This document shows positions 39,398-49,259 of a stretch of DNA of 64,000 nt, one piece after another. How positions within the stretch are numbered: the stretch's first letter is position 1; each line of letters starts with the position of its first letter. The DNA comes from Pseudothauera nasutitermitis (GTDB taxonomy: Bacteria; Pseudomonadota; Gammaproteobacteria; Burkholderiales; Rhodocyclaceae): assembly GCF_004801295.1 (NCBI RefSeq), contig NZ_SSOC01000003.1:1-64000 (forward strand). Direction: 5' to 3'. The notes beneath the pieces are model-generated. The model had not been told where the DNA came from, did no database searches, and worked only from the letters and a program-made list of their open reading frames with translations. Position numbers and translations under genes: made by a program.

Positions 39398-40378
39398 TCA
39401 GGCGGCGGGATGCACCGTGACCCAGTAGCGCGTGAGGTAGTGGATGCGCACCGGCAGGCTGGCGCGCAGGACGTCGAGGATGCGGTCGGTGTCGTCCAGC
39501 CGGTAGGTGCCGGAAACGCGCCAGTCGGCGATTTCCGGCGCGCAGGCCAGCCGGCCGTGGCGATGCCGGCCGACTTCGGCGAGGAAGTCGGCGAACCGCA
39601 TGTTGGCGGCGACCAGGATGTCCTCACGCCAGGCGACGGCGTTTTCGTCAGCGGCCTGCGGCGCTTCGTCGAGGCCCGGGGCGAAGCGCAGTTGTTCACC
39701 GGCCTGCAGGGTGACGCGCGGCGCCGTGTCGCCACCGTGCTGGACGGCGACGGCGCCTTCGAAGACGGCGAGGTGGCCGGCGTCCGGCAGGATGCGCACG
39801 GCAAAGCGGGTGCCGAGCGGGCGCAGCGCACCGTAGCGGGTGAGGACGATGAAGGGGCGTCTGGCCGGATCCTGCCCCGTGCGGATGAGGATTTCGCCGC
39901 GGTGCAGGGTCAGTTGCCGGGCCTGATCGTCGAAGTGGACGTCCAGCGCGCTGTCGCTGTTGATCGCCAGTTCGCTGCCGTCGGCCAGCTCCAATGTGCG
40001 GCGTTCGCCGACGCCGGTGCGCAGGTCGGCCAGCAGGCCGGTGCTGCGCCGGCCGTGGCCGCTATGCAGCCACAGGCCGCTGGTGGCACCGGCGGTGAGC
40101 AGCGCGATGAGCAGTTCGCGGCGCCGATGGCGGGGGCCGCCGAGCAACGCCTTGCGCACGGGCGGCGCGTTGTCGGCCACCGAGTGCAGGCGGGCGTTGA
40201 CGCGCTGGATGTGTTCCCAGGCGCGGCGGTGGTCGGGGTGCTCGGCCAGCCAGCTTTCGAAAGCCCGGCGCGGCGCTTCGGCGTCTCCGGCCTCCTGTAG
40301 TTCGAACAGCCATTCCACGGCACGGCAGGCGATTTTCGGATCGAAGTCGGCCGGCGGCTGGGGCGTCGCAGCGGACAT
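39398..40378 (-). CDS. FecR-like anti-sigma/transmembrane sensor (second copy)
   Basis: A 326-residue FecR protein with the DUF4880 N-terminal helix (RAVEWLFELQEAGDAEAPRR, FESWLAEHPDHRRAWEHIQR), a membrane segment near 88-105 (LLIALLTAGATSGLWLHSG), the periplasmic FecR domain (RRTLELADGSELAINSDSAL, GEILIRTGQDPARRPFIV) and a C-terminal STN-contact region (FADFLAEVGRHRHGRLACAP). I start it at 40378 just after the sigma gene stop (TGAGATG); an in-frame ATG at 40390 would overlap the sigma gene. It relays the signal from the adjacent receptor. Confidence 0.9.
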   Translation of the reverse strand: MSAATPQPPADFDPKIACRAVEWLFELQEAGDAEAPRRAFESWLAEHPDHRRAWEHIQRVNARLHSVADNAPPVRKALLGGPRHRRRELLIALLTAGATSGLWLHSGHGRRSTGLLADLRTGVGERRTLELADGSELAINSDSALDVHFDDQARQLTLHRGEILIRTGQDPARRPFIVLTRYGALRPLGTRFAVRILPDAGHLAVFEGAVAVQHGGDTAPRVTLQAGEQLRFAPGLDEAPQAADENAVAWREDILVAANMRFADFLAEVGRHRHGRLACAPEIADWRVSGTYRLDDTDRILDVLRASLPVRIHYLTRYWVTVHPAA

Positions 40379-40379
40379 C

Positions 40380-40877
40380 TCAGCCGGCATCGAGGGCGAA
40401 GTAGCACAGGGTGCCGGCCCGGGTCAGGTAACGCTTGACGGTGGTCACCGAGACGCCGAGTTCCGCGGCGATCTGGGCCTGGTTGAGGCCGTCGAGCTGC
40501 GACAGCAGGAAGGCGCGGCGCACTTCGCCGGGCAGGGTGGACAGCAGGGCGTCGATCTCGATCAGCGTGGCCAGGATCACCTGGCGCTCCTCGGGCGAGG
40601 GGGCCAGCGCCTCGGGCCGCAGGGCCAGGGCTTCGAGATAGGCCTGTTCCAGGTACTCGCGCCGCCAGTGGTTGGACAGCAGACGCTGCGCGATGGTGGT
40701 CAGGAAGGCCCGTGGCTCCTGGATGGCGACCGGCTCTTCACGGGCAAGCAGGCGCAGCCAGGTGTCGTGCGCCAGATCGGCGGCGCGGTGGGTGCAGCCG
40801 AGCCGGCGGCGCAGCCAGGTGTGCAGCCATTTGTGATGATCGGTGTACAGCTCGTCGACGTTGGGGGCGGCAGGCAC
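40380..40877 (-). CDS. FecI-like ECF sigma factor (second copy)
   Basis: A 165-residue ECF sigma with region 2 (LYTDHHKWLHTWLRRRLG, AADLAHDTWLRLL, AFLTTIAQRLLSNHWRREYL) and region 4 (LPGEVRRAFLLSQLDGLNQA, ELGVSVTTVKRYLTRA), very close to FecI/FpvI style. It heads the order sigma, fecR, receptor. A Fur-like site lies upstream, so iron limitation should release it and the receptor's signal should activate it. Confidence 0.93.
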   Translation of the reverse strand: MPAAPNVDELYTDHHKWLHTWLRRRLGCTHRAADLAHDTWLRLLAREEPVAIQEPRAFLTTIAQRLLSNHWRREYLEQAYLEALALRPEALAPSPEERQVILATLIEIDALLSTLPGEVRRAFLLSQLDGLNQAQIAAELGVSVTTVKRYLTRAGTLCYFALDAG

Positions 40878-40936
40878 GGCATGCTCCGGGAAGCGGAAAG
40901 AAGCGCTGGCTACCGGGAGTTTCCCCTTGGCTGGCT

Positions 40937-40957
40937 ATCGAGAACCGTTCTTATTTT
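40937..40957. promoter_or_regulatory. putative Fur box upstream of the second ECF sigma gene
   Basis: The minus strand reads AAAATAAGAACGGTTCTCGAT, a partly palindromic match to AAATGAGAATNNTTCTCATT-type Fur boxes, about 60 bases before the sigma gene start. The rest of the 211-bp gap to 41088 shows nothing else clear. Confidence 0.55.
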
Positions 40958-41088
40958 CTTCCTGGAGCATGCCGCCGTCAATGCGGCTTCGCCGCGCGGC
41001 CGATGGCGGCAGGATTGCGCGGTTCCGCACAAGATGCACTACCCGCCGCTTCGAACCATCGCCCCACGGCGTGGCGCCACCGCCCCTG

Positions 41089-41340
41089 CTATTTCCGGAT
41101 CGCCCGCACCAGCCAGACCAGGATGCACGCGCCAAGCACGCCGGCCACCAGGTAGCCCAGCCAGCCGCCGAAGGAAATGCCGAGGATGCCGAACAGGAAG
41201 CTCGCCACCGAGGCGCCGATGATGCCCAGTACGATGTTCAGCAGAATGCCGGTATTGGTCTTCATCAAGCCCGACGCAATCCAGCCCGCAAGCCCGCCGA
41301 TGATGATAGCGGCCAGCCAGCCAATTCCCGCTTCGCTCAT
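41089..41340 (-). CDS. GlsB/YeaQ/YmgE-family small membrane protein
   Basis: An 83-residue protein of three glycine-rich helices (IGWLAAIIIGGLAGWIASGL, LLNIVLGIIGASVASFLFGI, GWLGYLVAGVLGACILVWLV) with the family's KTNTGILLN loop. These 'transglycosylase-associated' proteins are often stress-induced; their function is not established. AGGAGG precedes the ATG at 41340. Confidence 0.88.
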   Translation of the reverse strand: MSEAGIGWLAAIIIGGLAGWIASGLMKTNTGILLNIVLGIIGASVASFLFGILGISFGGWLGYLVAGVLGACILVWLVRAIRK

Positions 41341-41537
41341 TTCTGTATCCTCCTGCGATTCATGGAAATACCCAGCGTCCCGGACCGGCGACGTGCGTTC
41401 CATTATGCGTACGCCCTGCGGGAATCGTCGGCATGCAATGGTAAAAAGTCGATTCACAGCGTGAACTCTGCATCGCCGCTGGCGAGAATCTTCCTCAACA
41501 CTCACCCCATCACGCGGCATCCGCCGGGGAGTCCCAG

Positions 41538-42638
41538 ATGAAACTGTTCCAGTGCCAGTGCTGCAAACAGGTGCTGTACTTCGAGAACACCGTCTGCCTG
41601 CGCTGCGGCCAGACTGTCGGCTATCTGCCGCAGGAAGACCGCATGGCCGCGGTGGAAGCGGATGGCCCGCGCTGGCGCGTGCTGCCCGCCAACGGCCATT
41701 ACGCGCCGGATACCCGGCGCTGGCGCTTCTGCCGCAACTGGGAACTGAGCGCCTGCAACTGGATGGTGCCCGCCGGCGACGAGGGCTACGCGGAAGCTCC
41801 GGGCGCCGCTGAGTTCTGCCCGGCCTGCCGGCACAACCGCACCGTGCCCAACCTCGACGACCCACTGCATCGCGCACGCTGGCAGAAGATCGAGGCCGCC
41901 AAGCGCCGGCTCATCTACACCCTCACCCGCCTCGGCCTGCCGTGCCCCGTCACCGGCGACGGCCACCCGGAACCCCTGGTCTTCGACTTTCTGGCCGACG
42001 CGCCGGGCGGCACCGAACGGGTGATGACCGGCCATGCCGACGGCGTGGTGACCATCGCGCTCAACGAAGCCGACGATGCCGCACGCGAACAGGCGCGCAC
42101 CGAGATGGGCGAGGCCTACCGCACCCTGCTCGGCCACTTCCGCCATGAAATCGGCCACTACTACTGGGATCTGCTGGTACGCGACGGCGGCGCCCTGGAG
42201 GGCTTCCGCGCCATGTTCGGCGACGAGCGCGCCGACTACGATGCCGCCCTCGACCGCCACTACCGCGAAGGTGCACCGGAAGGCTGGCAGGAAACCCACG
42301 TTTCGGCCTACGCCACCATGCACCCCTGGGAAGACTGGGCGGAGACCTGGGCGCACTACCTGCACATGGTCGACACATTGGAAACCGCCGCTGCGCTGGG
42401 CATTGAAGTCGGGCCCGAGGTGGATGCCGAAGGCGGCCTGTCCACGGACATCGATTTCGATCCCTACCGGATAGCGCGGGTGGAATGGCTGTTGTCCGCC
42501 TGGGTGCCGCTCACCGTGGCACTCAATACGCTGAACCGCTCGATGGGCGCGGCGGACCTGTATCCCTTCGCGCTGCCGGAAGCGGTGCGGCAAAAGCTCG
42601 CCTTCGTGCACGATCTGGTCAGTACGCGGTGGGGCTGA
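41538..42638 (+). CDS. zinc-ribbon putative zinc metallopeptidase
   Basis: A 366-residue protein. The N-terminus is a zinc ribbon (CQCCKQVLYFENTVCLRCGQ), with more cysteines in CRNWELSACNWM and CPACRHN. The catalytic core has HEIGHYYW, a classical HExxH motif whose glycine and histidine spacing suit a gluzincin-like site, and further on THVSAYATMHPWEDWAETWAH supplies additional His/Glu. It belongs to the family once called DUF2248. The physiological substrate is unknown. It is preceded by a short 3-base-spaced GGGAG and stands alone. Confidence 0.85.
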   Translation: MKLFQCQCCKQVLYFENTVCLRCGQTVGYLPQEDRMAAVEADGPRWRVLPANGHYAPDTRRWRFCRNWELSACNWMVPAGDEGYAEAPGAAEFCPACRHNRTVPNLDDPLHRARWQKIEAAKRRLIYTLTRLGLPCPVTGDGHPEPLVFDFLADAPGGTERVMTGHADGVVTIALNEADDAAREQARTEMGEAYRTLLGHFRHEIGHYYWDLLVRDGGALEGFRAMFGDERADYDAALDRHYREGAPEGWQETHVSAYATMHPWEDWAETWAHYLHMVDTLETAAALGIEVGPEVDAEGGLSTDIDFDPYRIARVEWLLSAWVPLTVALNTLNRSMGAADLYPFALPEAVRQKLAFVHDLVSTRWG

Positions 42639-42699
42639 AGTACATCCCCCACCTTCGGGCATGCCCTGGATGGCGCGCGCCGGATATTGGATGCGCCGT

Positions 42700-43313
42700 T
42701 CAGGAAACGGAAGCGCGCTCCTCGTGATCCGGCGACCCGGACGGGTCCCGCGCCGCCGGCCGCCGCACAGTACCGCACATGCGCCGGAGCCGCGCAAGAT
42801 CGCGGCGCGCCTGCGCTTGCAGCGCCTCGGAAGCCAGTTCCGGCGCGACGTGCTCCAGCAGCACAGCGGCCGCTTCGAGCAGTTCGAGGTGGCTCTTCCA
42901 CGCACCGTTGCGCCCGTGCGGCAGGCGCAGCCGGGTGGCAAAGCGGGCAATCTCCTGCGCCAGTTCCAGCCCCGCCTCCGGCGTGGGCACGGCCGCTGGC
43001 GACAGTGCGCGGCAGAAACCCAGGACCAGCGGCGTCTGCCCCGCGCGGATGGCGGCCGCGAGCGCCTGGGGACATCCTGCGCGGCCACCCCGGCGAGCAG
43101 CCGCTCCAGCCACTCGCACGCCTGCTTCCTGCGCCCCATCTTCAGGCAGGTTTCCGCGACGATCAGCCACAGGCGGGGCGCGGCCACCCCGGCGGGGCCG
43201 CCCAGGGCGCGCCGGAACAATGTGTCGAGCCCGCCGGGGGTACCGGCGATCAGGGCCGCCTCCACGGTCCTGCCGAACGCTTCCGCATCGAAGCTGCCGC
43301 GCCGCCCCGGCAT
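42700..43313 (-). pseudogene. frameshifted hypothetical protein gene
   Basis: Two frames together give one plausible helical protein of about 200 residues: the first from an ATG at 43313 (MPGRRGSFDAEAFGRTVEAA, then LMWL-type helices around CLKMGRRKQACEWLERLLAG) ends its sense near 43075. The second continues from there (QALAAAIRAGQTPLVLGFCR, then LELLEAAAVLLEHVAPELAS) to 42700. The join is at a run of four G (43068-43071 on the plus strand), where one base appears to be missing. Either a real inactivating frameshift or a sequencing error. The family resembles VasL/ImpA-like type VI secretion C-terminal helical repeats only loosely; I assign no function. Confidence 0.6.
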
Positions 43314-43318
43314 GATGC

Positions 43319-43510
43319 CTAGCAATAGGCCGGGAAGCGGGCGGTCAGCGCATGGCCCCTGGCGCGCACCGCGTCGATGACGGCCTCGTCGCGCGGATTG
43401 TCCAGCACGTCGGCGATCAGGTGGGCGGTGGCACGCGCTTCCTCGTCGCCGAAGCCGCGCGTGGTCATGGCCGGCGTGCCCAGCGAGCACGCCGGCGGGT
43501 GAACCGGCAT
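43319..43510 (-). pseudogene. glyA: 3' remnant of serine hydroxymethyltransferase
   Basis: The 63-residue frame contains [35 protein letters not shown] and [11 protein letters not shown], the conserved C-terminal end of SHMT (E. coli GlyA: ...GTPAITRRGFKEAEA...VLD...DEAVIERI...ARYPVYA). The preceding 350 or so residues, including the PLP lysine, are absent. It begins directly after the mmsB stop codon, so an insertion or deletion joined the two genes. Confidence 0.8.
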
Positions 43511-44422
43511 CTACGGGCGCGGGCGCCCTTCCAGCGCGGTGATGACGCTGGAGAAATCCAGCCCGCCGTTGCCGGCCGCGCTGTGGGCGGCATACAGCGA
43601 TTCCGCCAGGCCGCCCAGCGGCACCGGCGCGCGTTTGGCGATGGCCGCTTCCAGCGCGAGGCCGAGATCCTTCAGCATCAGGTCGGTGCCGAAGCCGCCA
43701 CTGTAGCCGCGCGCGGCGGGCACGTTGTCCATCACGCCGGGCACCGGGTTGTACTTCTCCAGCACCCAGTTGGCGCCGGAACTCTTCTTCATGATGCCGG
43801 CGAGCACGGCGGGGTCCAGGCCCAGCGAGCGGCCCAGGTTGAGGGCCTCACTGGTGCCGATCATCAGGATGCCCAGCAGCATGTTGTTGCACAGCTTGGC
43901 GGATTGCCCCGCTCCCGCGCCGCCGGCATGGAAGATGTTCTGGCCCATGCGGTCGAGGATGGGTTCGGCGCGGGCGAGCGCGCTTTCGTCGCCGCCGACC
44001 ATGAAGGTCAGCGTGCCCGCAGCGGCGCCGGCGGTGCCGCCCGAGACCGGGGCATCGAGCACCGCGAGGCTGCGCGCCTTGCCGGCTTCGGCGAGTTTTT
44101 GCGCGCTGGCGGGGGCGATGGTGCTGCAATCGATCACCAGCGTGCCCGCGGGCAGCGCGTCGAACAGGCCCGGCTCCCCGGCGCCACCCAGGTACAGGCT
44201 CTCCACGTGGCGGCTGGCCGGCAGCATGCTGATGACGACCTCGGCGCCCTCCACGGCCGCCAGCGCGGATTCGGCGATGCGGGCGCCGTGTTCGGCCACC
44301 CGCGCGCAGGCCGCGGCGTCCAGGTCGAAAGCCTGCACGGCGAAGCTGGCCCTGGCGAGGTTGATGGCCATCGGGCCGCCCATGTTGCCGAGGCCGATGA
44401 AGGCGATGCGTGTGGTGCTCAT
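43511..44422 (-). CDS. mmsB: 3-hydroxyisobutyrate dehydrogenase
   Basis: A 303-residue NAD-dependent dehydrogenase. The N-terminal Rossmann motif is FIGLGNMGGPMAINLARA; DCSTIAPASAQKLAEA, DAPVSGGTAGAAAGTLTFMV and the catalytic-lysine region AGQSAKLCNNMLLGI follow. It oxidises 3-hydroxyisobutyrate to methylmalonate semialdehyde, the step before MmsA in valine breakdown. It is the last intact gene of the minus-strand valine unit, 28 bases after the hydrolase. Confidence 0.94.
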   Translation of the reverse strand: MSTTRIAFIGLGNMGGPMAINLARASFAVQAFDLDAAACARVAEHGARIAESALAAVEGAEVVISMLPASRHVESLYLGGAGEPGLFDALPAGTLVIDCSTIAPASAQKLAEAGKARSLAVLDAPVSGGTAGAAAGTLTFMVGGDESALARAEPILDRMGQNIFHAGGAGAGQSAKLCNNMLLGILMIGTSEALNLGRSLGLDPAVLAGIMKKSSGANWVLEKYNPVPGVMDNVPAARGYSGGFGTDLMLKDLGLALEAAIAKRAPVPLGGLAESLYAAHSAAGNGGLDFSSVITALEGRPRP

Positions 44423-44450
44423 GTCTCCTCCTTTTGCGTTGTGTTTCGCG

Positions 44451-45593
44451 TCAGCCCAGGTCGGCCAGCGGATGCGGGCCGCCGTAGCGGGGCTTGAAAT
44501 GATCTTCGACGGCTTCGTCGGGCACGGCGTCCAGCGTGGCGTACCGCCAGCGCGGCTGGTGGTCCTTGTCGATGAGCAGGGCGCGCACGCCTTCGGCGAA
44601 GTCGCCGTGGGCGGTGGCGGCCACCGAGACGTGGTATTCGGTGCGGAACACCTCGGCCAGCGACAGGTGCCGGGTGCGCTGCCACAGCGCCCACGACAGG
44701 TGCGCGGAACTGGGCGCGCCGCGCGCGAAGGTCTTGCCGGCGGCGGCGAGCCAGGGGTCGGCGTCCTCCGCGAGCGCGGTCAGGCGGGCGGCGATGTCGG
44801 CCAGGCCGTCGTGGCCGATCAGCGCCTCGATGCGGTCGAAGTGGGCGCGCAGCGGCGAATCGGGCACGGCGGCTGATTCACCCAGGCGATCAAGCAGCGC
44901 GCCCAGGCGGGCGTGGTTGGCCCGGCCGGGAACGTCCGGCGCATCCCAGCGCGTTTCGGCGATCAGCGCGGGCAGGCGCTCGCGCTCGGCATCGCCGATG
45001 ACGAAATCCGCCAGCCCGGCGAAGCGCGCATCGGCGGCGTTGAGCGGCGCGCCGGTGAGCGCCAGGAACAGGCCGGTGCGCCCCGGCATGCGGCGCAGGA
45101 ACCAGCTTCCGCCCACGTCCGGGTACAGGCCGATGGTGATCTCGGGCATCGCCATGCGCGTGGTGGGCGTGGCGACGCGGTGCGAGGAGCCGGCCATCAG
45201 GCCGATGCCGCCGCCCATGACGATGCCCTGGCCCCAGCACAGCACCGGCTTGGGGTAGGTGTGGATGCGATGGTCGAGGCGGTATTCGCGCTCGAAAAAG
45301 GCGGCGGCCTCGGGCGGTGCCTCGCCTTCCGGCATGGCCTTGATCGCATGGTAGAGCGCAGCCACGTCGCCGCCGGCGCAGAAGGCCTTTTCGCCCGCGC
45401 CGTCGAGCAGCACGCCGACGATGCCGGGGTCGGCGGCCCAGGCGTCGAGCTGCGGCGCGAGGCGGTCGATCATCGCCAGCGACAGGGCGTTGAGGCTCTT
45501 CGGCGCGTTCAGCGTGGCATGGCCGAAGCGCCGGCCGCAGGCGGTGGAGAATTCGCGCAGGATCACGCAGTCGTTCATCGCGCTGTTGTCCAT
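44451..45593 (-). CDS. 3-hydroxyisobutyryl-CoA hydrolase
   Basis: A 380-residue member of the crotonase superfamily, HIBCH/ECH_2 type. Marks are LNAPKSLNALSLAMIDRLAP, KAFCAGGDVAALYHAI, the oxyanion-hole region GIVMGGGIGLMAGSSHRVAT, MPEITIGLYPDVGGSWFLRR and the C-terminal DKDHQPRWRYATLDAVPDEA typical of hydrolases. It removes CoA from 3-hydroxyisobutyryl-CoA. The start at 45593 is preferred for its GAGGACG ribosome site over the ATG at 45611, which overlaps the upstream gene. A fragment of a close relative lies at 53190-53313. Confidence 0.92.
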   Translation of the reverse strand: MDNSAMNDCVILREFSTACGRRFGHATLNAPKSLNALSLAMIDRLAPQLDAWAADPGIVGVLLDGAGEKAFCAGGDVAALYHAIKAMPEGEAPPEAAAFFEREYRLDHRIHTYPKPVLCWGQGIVMGGGIGLMAGSSHRVATPTTRMAMPEITIGLYPDVGGSWFLRRMPGRTGLFLALTGAPLNAADARFAGLADFVIGDAERERLPALIAETRWDAPDVPGRANHARLGALLDRLGESAAVPDSPLRAHFDRIEALIGHDGLADIAARLTALAEDADPWLAAAGKTFARGAPSSAHLSWALWQRTRHLSLAEVFRTEYHVSVAATAHGDFAEGVRALLIDKDHQPRWRYATLDAVPDEAVEDHFKPRYGGPHPLADLG

Positions 45594-45603
45594 CAATACG
45601 TCC

Positions 45604-46392
45604 TCAGGCATTGCGCCACATCGGCGTGCGTTTTTCGAGGAAGGCGGTGACCCCCTCGCGCTGGTCGGCGGTGTCGAACAGCTTCACGAACGCGGCGCGC
45701 TCGCTCGGTAGGGCTTCGCCCGGCGGCATATGGCGCGCGGCCTGGATCATGCGCTTGCAGGCGGCCACGCTGGTGGGGCTCTGGCGCTCCGCCGCCCGGG
45801 CCAGTTCCAGCGCGCGTGCCAGGGCCTCGCCCTTGCCGGTGACTTCTTCCACCAGGCGGATGCGCAGCGCGGTGGCCGCGTCCAGGCGTTCGCCGCACAG
45901 AATCAGGCGCTTGGCCCAGCCCTCGCCCACCATCCACGACAGCCACTGGGTGCCGCCGGCGCAGGGCAGCAGACCCACGGCAGCCTCGGGCAGCGCCAGC
46001 ACGGCCTGTTCCTCGGCCACGCGGATGTCGCAGGCCAGTGCGCATTCCAGCCCGCCGCCCATGGCGTAGCCGTTGATCGCGGCGATGGACACGCCGCGGA
46101 AGGCGGCCAGGGTTTCGAAGGCGCGGCCGAAGTGGTGGGCCATGCCGGCGGCGATGGCCCGCTCACCGCTGGCGAAGAGCTTGAGGTCGGCGCCGGCGGA
46201 AAAGAATTTCTCGCCCTGGCCGGTCACCACCAGACTGTAGATTTCGCGGTCGGCATTGAGACCCTCCACCACTTCCACCAGCGCGGCCAGGCTGTCCTGC
46301 GTCCAGGTGTTGGCCGGCGGGTTGGCCAGCGTGAGGATGGCGGTGTGGCCGCGCTTCTCGAGTTCGAGGCCGGGGTAGGTGTGTTTTTTCAT
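45604..46392 (-). CDS. enoyl-CoA hydratase (valine pathway)
   Basis: A 262-residue crotonase-fold enzyme. ILTLANPPANTWTQDSLAAL, GEKFFSAGADLKLFASG, the active-site segment AINGYAMGGGLECALACDIR, LPEAAVGLLPCAGGTQWLSW and a C-terminal FLEKRTPMW are visible. It likely hydrates methacrylyl-CoA to 3-hydroxyisobutyryl-CoA. One of the two usual catalytic glutamates is replaced in the LLPCAGGTQ segment region as in several paralogues. ATG overlaps the dehydrogenase stop by four bases; the frame upstream to 47226 is a shadow. Confidence 0.9.
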   Translation of the reverse strand: MKKHTYPGLELEKRGHTAILTLANPPANTWTQDSLAALVEVVEGLNADREIYSLVVTGQGEKFFSAGADLKLFASGERAIAAGMAHHFGRAFETLAAFRGVSIAAINGYAMGGGLECALACDIRVAEEQAVLALPEAAVGLLPCAGGTQWLSWMVGEGWAKRLILCGERLDAATALRIRLVEEVTGKGEALARALELARAAERQSPTSVAACKRMIQAARHMPPGEALPSERAAFVKLFDTADQREGVTAFLEKRTPMWRNA

Positions 46393-47549
46393 TGGAGGAT
46401 CTCCGTGGTGGGGTGCGCGAGCATGCGGCGGGCGATGATGACGCGCATGATTTCGTTGGTGCCTTCGAGGATCTGGTGCACCCGCGCGTCGCGCAGGTAG
46501 CGTTCCAGCGGGTATTCGCGGATGTAGCCGTAGCCGCCGTGGATCTGCAGGGCCTCGTTGCAGATGGTGAAGCCCAGATCGGTGGCCAGGCGCTTGGCCA
46601 TCGCGCAGTACAGCGTGGCGTCGCGGGCGCCGGCGTCGAGCCGGCTGGCGGCCAGGCGCACCATCTGGCGCGCGGCCACCAGTTCGGTCGCCATGTCGGC
46701 AAGCTTGAACTGGAGCGCCTGGAAGTCCGCCAGCGGACGGCCGAACTGGCGGCGCTCGTGCACGTAGGCCAGCGCGGCGTTCAATGCGCCCTGGGCCGCG
46801 CCCACCGAGCAGGTGGCGATGTTGATGCGCCCGCCGTCCAGCCCCTGCATGGCGATGGCGAAGCCTTCGCCTTCCCCGCCCAGCAGGTGGGCGGCCGGCA
46901 CGCGCACGCCGTCGAAGGTGATGCCGCGCGTGGGCTGGCTGTTCCAGCCCATCTTGTGCTCCTTCTTGCCGTACTCGATGCCGGGGCTGTCGGCGGCGAC
47001 GAGGAAGGCGGAGATGCCCTTCGGCCCGGCCTCGCCGGTGCGCGCCATGACCACCAGCGCATCGGTGGCGCCGGCGCCGGAGATGAAAGCCTTGGCGCCG
47101 TCGAGCACGTAGTGGTCGCCTTCCCGGCGGGCGCGGGTGGCGAGCGCGGCGGCATCCGAGCCGGCGCCCGGCTCGGTGAGGCAGTAGGAGGCCAGCCGTT
47201 CGCCGGAGGCCAGCCGCGGCCCCCATTCGGCAGCCACCGCCGGCCGGGCGAAGCGCGTCACCATCCAGGCCGCCATGTTGTGGATGGTCAGGTAGGCGGT
47301 GGTGGACGGGCAGGCCGCGGCCAGTTCCTCGAACACGATGCTCGCGTCCAGGCGCGGCAGGCCCAGGCCGCCGTATTCCTCCAGCGCATACAGGCCGCAG
47401 AAGCCCAGTTCGCCGGCGCGGCGCAGCGCATCCAGTGGAAACTCGGCCTCGGCATCCCAGCGCGCCGCGTGGGGCGCGAATTCGCGCTGGGCGAATTCGC
47501 GCGCGGTGTCACGGAAGGCGCGCTGGTCTTCGGAGAGTTCGAAGTCCAT
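46389..47549 (-). CDS. acyl-CoA dehydrogenase, probably isobutyryl-CoA dehydrogenase
   Basis: A 386-residue flavoprotein: FELSEDQRAFRDTAREFAQR, YCLTEPGAGSDAAALATRAR, MGWNSQPTRGITFDGVRVPA and the C-terminal catalytic-glutamate region YPLERYLRDARVHQILEGTN followed by EIMRVIIARRML. It dehydrogenates isobutyryl-CoA to methacrylyl-CoA and passes electrons to ETF. The substrate is inferred from its place between mmsA and the hydratase. Confidence 0.92.
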   Translation of the reverse strand: MDFELSEDQRAFRDTAREFAQREFAPHAARWDAEAEFPLDALRRAGELGFCGLYALEEYGGLGLPRLDASIVFEELAAACPSTTAYLTIHNMAAWMVTRFARPAVAAEWGPRLASGERLASYCLTEPGAGSDAAALATRARREGDHYVLDGAKAFISGAGATDALVVMARTGEAGPKGISAFLVAADSPGIEYGKKEHKMGWNSQPTRGITFDGVRVPAAHLLGGEGEGFAIAMQGLDGGRINIATCSVGAAQGALNAALAYVHERRQFGRPLADFQALQFKLADMATELVAARQMVRLAASRLDAGARDATLYCAMAKRLATDLGFTICNEALQIHGGYGYIREYPLERYLRDARVHQILEGTNEIMRVIIARRMLAHPTTEILQ

Positions 47550-47570
47550 GGCGTTTCTCCAGGGCGGGCT

Positions 47571-49082
<1,512 letters not shown>

Positions 49083-49198
49083 CGGAAGTCTCCTCGATCG
49101 TTTTTCTGCGGCACGCCCGGCGGTTCCGGACGCGTTCGGCAAGATCGTATTTACAGCCGCCCAATTCAACAATAAGCTTTTGATGTAAAAGAGAATTT

Positions 49199-49249
49199 TT
49201 GCAAATAAATTCGCAAGACAGAACGCCGTTGTGCAAATCTTGCGAACAA
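49199..49249. promoter_or_regulatory. paired operator-like repeats between mmsA and the regulator
   Basis: Two similar AT-rich elements occur: TTGCAAATAAATTCGCAA (49199-49216) and TTGTGCAAATCTTGCGAAC (49229-49247). Each contains GCAAAT followed by TTCGCAA or TTGCGAA, resembling half-palindromes bound by ScfR/RamB-type XRE regulators. They lie in the divergent promoter and overlap the regulator leader. Confidence 0.6.
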
Positions 49250-49259
49250 GGAGGAGACA

